Shown here: positions 59,101-64,000 of the stretch, in pieces | Layout: the number at the start of each line of letters is the position of its first letter | How positions within the stretch are numbered: the first letter of the stretch is position 1 | NCBI RefSeq assembly: GCF_005239225.2 | Contig: NC_133299.1 | Span: 8,436,967 to 8,500,966, forward strand | Direction: 5' to 3' | Source of the DNA: Populus alba | Taxonomy: Eukaryota > Streptophyta > Magnoliopsida > Malpighiales > Salicaceae | Length of the DNA stretch: 64,000 bases | Translations under genes and position numbers: made by a program | Notes under the pieces: model-generated | What the model was told of the DNA's origin: nothing | Database searches by the model: none | The model's input: only the letters and a program-made list of their open reading frames with translations

Positions 59101-62100
59101 GTTCCATGAAATAGAATTGTTGCAGTTGGATATTGACTCAATTTGACATATTCTCTAATCTTAATGGCAACAATTTCAACAGTCTTAGTAGCAGGCAGAA
59201 GATGAGAATCAACAATTAGCTTCTCGCCACTATCTGCTGTGCTTGCCAATATCATTCGAATCCCGCCAGCAAGCTTTATTGCCGCTCCTTTCTTCACTCT
59301 TGCATAAGCAACAATCAACTCCATCCAAGAAGTCTCATCCCTCTTGGCATTTTGTCAAAAACTTTTCTCTCAACTCTCCAAAAACCCACATTTTATACAC
59401 ATATCAATCATAGAATTCCTAACATGCAAAACCTCATCAATAGCTTCATCATCTTCCACACTATTTGATCCATGAATTCGCGAGGAATGAAACTGAGGCT
59501 TCAGATATTGATGGCACCAATCCGGATAGTATCCAGGTGAATTGGTATCGATTTGGCAGAGAGCCAAATTTGATTTAGTGCTGAATGTGTGTGAGAAACA
59601 AGCAAGAAGCCAAACAAATGGAGAAGAGGGCATATTTTCAGTTGCCCTGAAGGAACCCCCAGCCTTCAAATTGTCTTATCTTCAGTTTTATCTGGTATAG
59701 GGTCTCTAGTCACCAAAATAGTAGCGTCAGTAGCAACAGGCGTAAAGTGAAACCCTCTGGTTTGGCATCTGATGATAGACTCAGTTTTGGGACAGACGGA
59801 TCATTTAGGACTGGAGAAGAAAATACAAATGGTGTAACTCTATCATCAATTTTATTGTTGGGGAGGTGCCATTCAGTTTCTTTGGCAAAGCAACCTTCTC
59901 CTTGAAGCTAGATATTTGAGAATTTGGTAGGGCACCTTAATCAGATATTAAAAGCTAACTTCTGGTTTATTGCATCTTGCTTATCACTTATGGCAAGTAA
60001 CAGTGGAGATGTAAAGTCGATGCTCTTTTCAGCAATCACAACAGCCTTGTAGGGGTAGTGACCTGATTCCAACTTCTGCAAAATAGATCTGTTTTGATCC
60101 ATCACCCCATGAAGAAGATCCTTAATCTCCTCAAACACGTCTCAAGACTTAGTATCAGTCATCATGTTCAGGGTCCGAAGATTGACCGCTCTAATATCAC
60201 TTGTTGCAAGCTGAATATTAATAGCACCAATCTGGATGCTCTCCAGAAGTGCAAATGGAGTATAAGCTCTTAGATGAGTAACAAGGGTAGAAACAATTAG
60301 TTTAAATAGGAAGAGAGGAGTCTATGGTTTCCTAAACTCCAGGCTCTCCATTAATCCATCACTTCATAATATTCTCATGAAAAAACAAATTCTGTTACAA
60401 TGCGTATATACAGCCACAACAATCCTCTAGACTTGAGCTGATAGAATCAGAAATGGCAGCATGTGAAATGACTAGGACAATAAAAGGAACTGAAAAGAAC
60501 AAACCATATGCTTTGTGTAACAAGGCAATAAAAACACCGCGTGTGGACTTACTGAAATGGTGTGTACACACACCAACACAGTATCTAATGAACGGTCAAT
60601 TAATTAAAATAGTTGAAACTTTGCCATTAATGTATCTTCCCCATTGAATCAAGCTCTCCCAAATTCAACTTGTAACAGTCTTTGGTCAATGATCGTCTAA
60701 TCTGCAAATTGTATCATGATAATGATAATAACAATTGGCAATTTTTTATTTCTTAATCAATTGGAGATTTACATGATGGTTTCTGTTTTTCTGGTAGTAA
60801 ATTTCTGGTATTATGTGTTCTTTATGTGCACGATAGTAAGTGGATATCAAATTCATTGTTGTTTTTTATTGTACATTGTTGCTTCTCTATGTGATGTTCA
60901 TACGTGCGCATGGTATGTAGATATTTCAGAAAGTTTGCCCATTTTTCTGGGTAACTTCAATCTAGCTTGGTAGATATTTCAGAAAGTAGATGCAAGCTTG
61001 GTTTAGCTCAATAGCTATGTTGGTTGTGTTTCCTTATGTTATACTTAGATGCACCCACTTTGTTCTCATAAAATCCAAAGTAATAGAAAACACTAGATTA
61101 GTTTTCCAAGTGGAATTTAAGCAAAAATTTCATTTTCAATTGGCAATTATTTTTGCATAAGAAATTTGATGGTATTTTTATGGGTGGATGATCTTTAAAG
61201 AACATGGTATAACATATTTAAAGGAGGAGGGTTGGCCTTTAGCTTATTTGGAAGCCTTTATTTGATTTGGAAGCATTTAGCATGCAATGATTCCAGACTC
61301 TGGAATCCATTTACCATAACAGTTCCTTCAGCGTGCATGTAATCAATTTGTTCAAGAACCCCGCCTATCATTGTGGACAATCCCTTCATTTTCTTTTTTT
61401 TCAATTGTGCAAGGTCTTCTTGGAAGCATTGCCCCTTGCGTGCTGTATGGAAGCAATGCTGAGAGACTTGGATCTACTCCTGGAACATTTGCAACCCACT
61501 GCTTGTCATACTCTGGTTTGTATCTGATTGGCAGCTCATTTTTTGGTGGGAATTGCATTGCACCATGTTTTTCATATCCTAGCCGGACAGCTATCCGCCG
61601 GAAGTTTAACCTAGAGGCAAGTTATTTCCCCAAGACTTGCTCCCGTGTATCTGCAATTTAAACATGATTTTGAATTCTGATTCTTGGTGCACCTTTATTA
61701 TCATCTCTGCTGTAATCATTAGTTATGTGTTTGAAACTTCATTTTCTTTTACAGCTCCATTCCTTTTCAAGGAGCAGGGCCCTTATATGAGTTCCAATCC
61801 AGTTAATTTAGACTTGTTCCAAGAAATAGTCTACATTTGCATTGCTATTTTGATGCAGTATTTTTTTTTTGGCTATGAGTGCACAATTACGTGTTGAAAA
61901 AAGCTCTTTTCCCTATTTATACCCGGTGGTAGGGCTTTAAGACTCTTGAAATTTATTTATTTTTAAGGAAATAAGATGGCATCGGTCCCCCCCCCCCCCT
62001 GCTTTTGTAAACCAAGGAAATTTAGAAAGATTGCCTTTCAAGCATTAATTTCTGTGGCTGTTAATGTGAAACAGGGTAGCTGTGAGGCACTTAATAGGTC

Positions 62101-62314
62101 ATGTGGTTGCTGTGGAAGCTTTGTGGAAGATGATCTGCAACGTGAGCAGTGTGAATCAGCATGTGATTTTGCAACTCATTTTTTCTGCCACACATGTGCT
62201 CTTTGCCAGGAAGGTCGCGAGATTCGTCGTAGGGTACTCCATCCTGGTTTCAATGCTCAACCAGTCTTGGTTATGATCCCTCCTGGGGAGCAATCCATGG
62301 GACGTGGGGCTTGA
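56170..62314 (+). CDS. PLAC8-family cysteine-rich protein, three exons
   Basis: Exons are 56170-56476, 61414-61616 and 62075-62314; lengths 307, 203 and 240 give 249 codons plus stop in frame. The N-terminus (1-58) is polar and Asn/Asp-rich. The PLAC8 region follows: [10 protein letters not shown] (81-90), DLEVC joined across intron 1, [20 protein letters not shown], a hydrophobic stretch (about 138-155), [15 protein letters not shown], then [23 protein letters not shown] and [13 protein letters not shown] (208-220). These CC-x-C and C-HxxCALCQE motifs mark the family, whose plant members are linked to cell size and metal transport; the function of this protein is not shown. Intron 1 (4937 bases, GT-AG) holds a whole LTR element. 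Intron 2 (458 bases) has a GC donor (GAG/GCAAGT) and AG acceptor. Close relatives with [13 protein letters not shown] support the joins. Confidence 0.9.
56711..56715. repeat. Target-site duplication (left), GTCTT
   Basis: Identical to 60678-60682 immediately outside the right LTR. Five bases is the standard duplication for LTR retrotransposons. Confidence 0.9.
56716..57149 (-). repeat. 3' LTR of the gene-carrying element
   Basis: 434 bases, from TGTTGCAAGTTGAATATTAA to TTCAACTTGTGACCA in plus-strand reading. The ends form an inverted repeat of about 15 bases. It matches 60202-60677 along its length, with differences and one gap where the other LTR has extra sequence near 60395-60445. Confidence 0.9.
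57150..57162 (-). other. Polypurine tract of the gene-carrying element
   Basis: The minus strand reads CAAGGAGGGGAAA directly before the LTR start TGGTCACAAG. Just upstream, CTCGAGGACAAGGGCATTTT (LEDKGIF) resembles the last codons of some gypsy polyproteins. Confidence 0.7.
57190..57555 (-). pseudogene. Captured fragment of vacuolar H+-pyrophosphatase
   Basis: Minus-strand reading in slightly shifting frames: [36 protein letters not shown], then [15 protein letters not shown] and [20 protein letters not shown] with IETGASEH. These are landmark sequences of the plant vacuolar proton-pumping pyrophosphatase (the membrane pump that acidifies the vacuole). About 120 residues are represented of an enzyme of about 760, with an internal deletion between LLAG and SLV and at least one stop. 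The upstream junction with BiP sequence is at about 57555. No intron is seen within the fragment. Confidence 0.85.
57556..58905 (-). pseudogene. Captured, internally deleted BiP/HSP70 sequence
   Basis: BiP (ER lumen HSP70 chaperone) sequence. Near 58890-58830 is the N-terminal [18 protein letters not shown] (normally IDLGTTYS). After a jump of over 100 residues comes [16 protein letters not shown] (about 58700). From 58556 an open 317-residue frame covers the end of the ATPase domain ([38 protein letters not shown]) and most of the substrate-binding domain ([59 protein letters not shown]), then [20 protein letters not shown] sequence to 57555. EIVLVGES has lost the normal GGS and the ATPase phosphate loops are absent, so it cannot be a working chaperone. 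No introns are evident. Confidence 0.92.
58906..59296 (-). pseudogene. Captured fragment of a subtilisin-like protease
   Basis: Minus-strand reading: [20 protein letters not shown] with [20 protein letters not shown] is the protease-associated domain of plant subtilases. [16 protein letters not shown] leads toward the catalytic region. After a frameshift, [17 protein letters not shown] and [17 protein letters not shown] follow, ending just short of the G-T-S-M-S catalytic serine block. It stops there and BiP sequence begins. It has no signal peptide, Asp, His or Ser catalytic residues, so it is a dead fragment. Confidence 0.88.
59297..59430 (-). pseudogene. Captured fragment of a PPR protein
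   Basis: Reading [18 protein letters not shown], then after a stop EKSF and [18 protein letters not shown]. This matches one repeat of a plant PLS-class pentatricopeptide protein (usual form N-x-L-I-D-M-Y-x-K-C-G... RD-x-x-SW-x-x-LI-x-x-YA). It runs straight into the subtilase fragment in the same frame (AYARV then KKGAA). It is about one repeat long only. Confidence 0.72.
59431..59940 (-). pseudogene. Unassigned captured blocks
   Basis: Minus-strand 59669-59431 reads [20 protein letters not shown] and [16 protein letters not shown], which I do not recognise. 59940-59700 reads [17 protein letters not shown] and [20 protein letters not shown], whose FSSP-type wording is faintly like a plant nucleoporin; this is a weak guess. 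The composition is coding-like and richer in GC than the flanks. They may be one or two further host-gene fragments. Confidence 0.4.
59941..60170 (-). pseudogene. Gag-like stub of the gene-carrying element
   Basis: After the primer-binding site an ATG context (MMTDTKS, stop) precedes [20 protein letters not shown] and [20 protein letters not shown]. The charged, Gln/Leu-rich start resembles the beginning of gypsy gag proteins, but the zinc knuckle and core gag domain are missing. The second half may already be host-derived. Confidence 0.4.
60188..60199 (-). other. Primer-binding site of the gene-carrying element
   Basis: TGATATTAGAGC on the minus strand, two bases after the LTR end. It matches the tRNA-iMet-type site at ten of twelve positions. 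Confidence 0.75.
60202..60677 (-). repeat. 5' LTR of the gene-carrying element
   Basis: 476 bases, from TGTTGCAAGCTGAATATTAA to CTTGTAACA in plus-strand reading. It is adjacent to the primer-binding site. Matching marker words in both LTRs include CCAATCTGGATGCTCTCCAG, GAGTAACAAGGGTAGAAAC and GAACGGTCAATTAATTAAAA. Confidence 0.92.
60678..60682. repeat. Target-site duplication (right), GTCTT
   Basis: Identical to 56711-56715 outside the left LTR. Confidence 0.9.
60683..61413. other. Distal part of PLAC8 intron 1
   Basis: No feature apart from the T-rich tract and acceptor TTTTTTCAATTGTGCAAG immediately before exon 2. Confidence 0.6.
61617..62074 (+). other. Intron 2 of the PLAC8 gene, GC-AG type
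   Basis: The exon 2 end CTAGAG is followed by GCAAGT, which is the strong consensus of rare GC-AG introns. The acceptor is GTGAAACAG. A run of 13 C residues lies at 61987-61999. Confidence 0.8.
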
Positions 62315-62460
62315 ATGCTTCCTTCCCAGCAGTAGAAACTTATATCCTGTTTTTACATATTTGGGTGTGATGTTTAAAGTTTCTGGAAACCATGTGGTTT
62401 TGTTGGATCCTCCAAGCATAAATAAATAAATAAATATGGACACTTTTGATCGCGACTTGT
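62315..62460 (+). other. 3' untranslated region with AATAAA repeats
   Basis: AATAAATAAATAAATATGG at about 62420-62438 provides several overlapping AATAAA polyadenylation signals about 110 bases after the PLAC8 stop. Confidence 0.6.
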
Positions 62461-64000
62461 AAAAAATAATTATGGAAACCTGTCCTAAATTTAATGTTTA
62501 TAATTATCCATTGAAGTGTTTTGGTTGAAGTGTCGAGTGATGTGAGATCAACATTATAAAATTATCTTAGATTCATCATTTGTGTTTTAAATCTAATAAG
62601 TTAATCCGGATGATTAAATATATCATCTCAATATTTTAAAAAAATATATATTATCTAATATAATATTATATAAATATTTATAAAAATAATTATTCACATC
62701 GCATTTTTAATTCATAATATTTTTTTTTGTTAAGAAACATATCAGAATTACTTAAATATTTTTTTATATAAAAATAAAATTTATCTAAACTACAACGCAG
62801 GGAATAATATAATAAAATTATAACACGATCAACCTTTAACCTTTCTCGGCAATAATTAAAAAAATGAATTATTTTTTTTATCCACTAAACATTCTAATTG
62901 ATTTGAGCGCCCATTGTATGTAATATTTGATGTTGGCGCTAAATGAAGCCACGTGTTATGGATTTACATCTCAATTATTTATATTTTTGTTTTTTTAGTT
63001 TAAACCATACAATAATCTCATTAAATATTTGATATAAACTTTACTTGGGGGTTAGATATTGATTTTTAAATAAAATAGTTAGTGTGGGTCACCCATTTTT
63101 CTTGTGTAGCTGGTGGCTGGTTTCATAATAATAATAATAATAATAATAATGTATTTATTTATCTTTTAAATGTAATAATATTATTTTAATATCTGTACTG
63201 AAAGCAAGGAAGGTGGAGAGCATCTAGAAATGCTCTCCATTATTTAAAATTTTCCCCTCAAATACCCATAATAAAATCACTAAAAAAACAAAAACAAATA
63301 TTGAAGATTTGATAGCGCAACAATGGATTCTTTAATAAATAATTGCGAATTTACATCTTATTTCACAAATAGACCGTAACGCGTTATTTAACTGCGCAAT
63401 GCTGTGGGGGTGTTTTCAAATTTTATTTTTATTTGGTTTTTATTATACTCAAAATAGATATTTGTGTGAAAAATTATGATTTATTTTTCAAAAAAAATAT
63501 TTTTTTTATTAAACAAATTATTCATGCATTGTTTTATCAAATATGTTTTTATTAGTAGGCATGTTTTTTCAATTAAAGTAATGTGAATTTAAATATTTTT
63601 TAAAAATGAATAATTTAAAAAATGCATAAAAAATGTATCTCTTTAATTGAAACTACATTTCCTTATTAATGCACTCCTTTTTCTTTAACTAAAACTTGTT
63701 TTTTTACCATAAATATTTTTTAAGTTAAAATACAATATGAAAAGCAAGTTTTTTTTTTAAAAAAAAAAAAACAAAACACTGAGAATCATGTCTCGATATT
63801 TTATACCTAATTGAAAGGGAAAATAATTAATCTAACAAAATATTATGAAATATAATGAAATATATTTTTTTTAATATTCATCATCACATATTTAAAAGAA
63901 TTTGCATATTAGATCCATATATAATAATTAACAAAATGATTGCTAATTATTATATTAAAAAAATGCTATAATAAATAAATATTTTATTAAAAGCATAGTT
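62461..64000. other. AT-rich intergenic DNA
   Basis: No gene. 62540-62790 has the wording of the AACCCG-type dispersed repeat. An ATA microsatellite lies at 63126-63150. Confidence 0.45.
63126..63150. repeat. (AAT)n microsatellite
   Basis: About eight ATA/AAT units. Confidence 0.9.

Larger units (their letters stand above)
56716..60677 (-). mobile_element. LTR retrotransposon carrying fragments of several host genes
   Basis: The 3962-bp element is flanked by GTCTT on both sides (56711-56715 and 60678-60682). LTRs are 56716-57149 and 60202-60677. On the minus strand the primer-binding site TGATATTAGAGC (60188-60199) differs from TGGTATCAGAGC at two bases, and the leader GGTCAATCTTCGGACCC is of gypsy style. 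A polypurine tract (CAAGGAGGGGAAA) abuts the left LTR. Between them, in order, are a short gag-like stub, an unassigned block, a PPR fragment, a subtilase fragment, a BiP/HSP70 fragment and a vacuolar H+-pyrophosphatase fragment. No RT or integrase is seen, so it would have moved with enzymes from another element. All captured segments point the same way as the element and opposite to the PLAC8 gene. Confidence 0.9.
56477..61413 (+). other. Intron 1 of the PLAC8 gene
   Basis: The donor is GTCT/GTAAGT at 56477 and the acceptor TGCAAG at 61413. Without the inserted retrotransposon and its 5-base duplication the intron would be about 970 bases, a normal size. The remainder (56482-56710 and 60683-61400) shows nothing coding. 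Confidence 0.88.

Overview
The window is plant nuclear DNA, very AT-rich and mostly intergenic. It is best explained as a woody eudicot of the Salicaceae type (Populus/Salix). That assignment is an inference from low GC, plant-type spliced genes, plant retrotransposons (Ty1/copia, Ty3/gypsy, CACTA), a tRNA-derived SINE family, Tourist- and hAT-like MITEs and many AT-rich dispersed repeats. There is no operon structure, CRISPR, rRNA or convincing tRNA gene.

Only three host genes look intact. (1) 22900-23853 (+) is a single-exon, basic, Ser/Arg-rich plant-specific protein of unknown function. (2) 39913-40578 (+) is a three-exon gene for a predicted 89-residue secreted peptide precursor. (3) 56170-62314 (+) is a three-exon PLAC8-family cysteine-rich membrane-associated protein of 249 residues; its intron 1 is 4.9 kb and its intron 2 appears to be a GC-AG intron. 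A POLAR-like gene at 11891-13050 (+) carries stops and is called a pseudogene.

Layout. 1-3476: truncated minus-strand copia element with PBS and probable 5' LTR. 3.5-7.5 kb: AT-rich DNA with MITE-like 200-bp repeats and a SINE. 7.6-9.26 kb: scrambled Ty3/gypsy integrase remnant. 9.3-11.1 kb: minisatellite-like repeats. 11.9-13.05 kb: POLAR-like pseudogene. 15.2-22.4 kb: repeats, including three neighbouring minisatellite arrays (18.3-19.5 kb), a SINE with target duplication and a tandem duplication. 22.9 kb: gene 1. 25.0-28.5 kb: gypsy element with gag and protease but no RT, RNase H or integrase. 30.6-33.6 kb: decayed CACTA TNP2 transposase with a duplicated C-terminal part. 33.8-35.2 kb: LTR-like sequence. 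39.9 kb: gene 2. 42.35-42.74 kb: hAT-like element rich in AACCG. 49.8-50.7 kb: Tourist-like element with a perfect 26-bp-arm hairpin. 53.4 kb: 5'-truncated SINE with a perfect 10-bp target duplication. 56.2-62.3 kb: PLAC8 gene.

The most striking object is inside PLAC8 intron 1: a minus-strand LTR retrotransposon (56716-60677) with two LTRs, a perfect 5-bp target duplication (GTCTT), a tRNA-iMet-type PBS and a polypurine tract. In place of pol it carries fragments of at least four unrelated host genes joined in one direction: a PPR protein, a subtilisin-like protease, the ER chaperone BiP/HSP70 and the vacuolar H+-pyrophosphatase. A possible fifth fragment precedes them. The junctions fall inside coding sequence and I see no introns, so the load looks captured from RNA.
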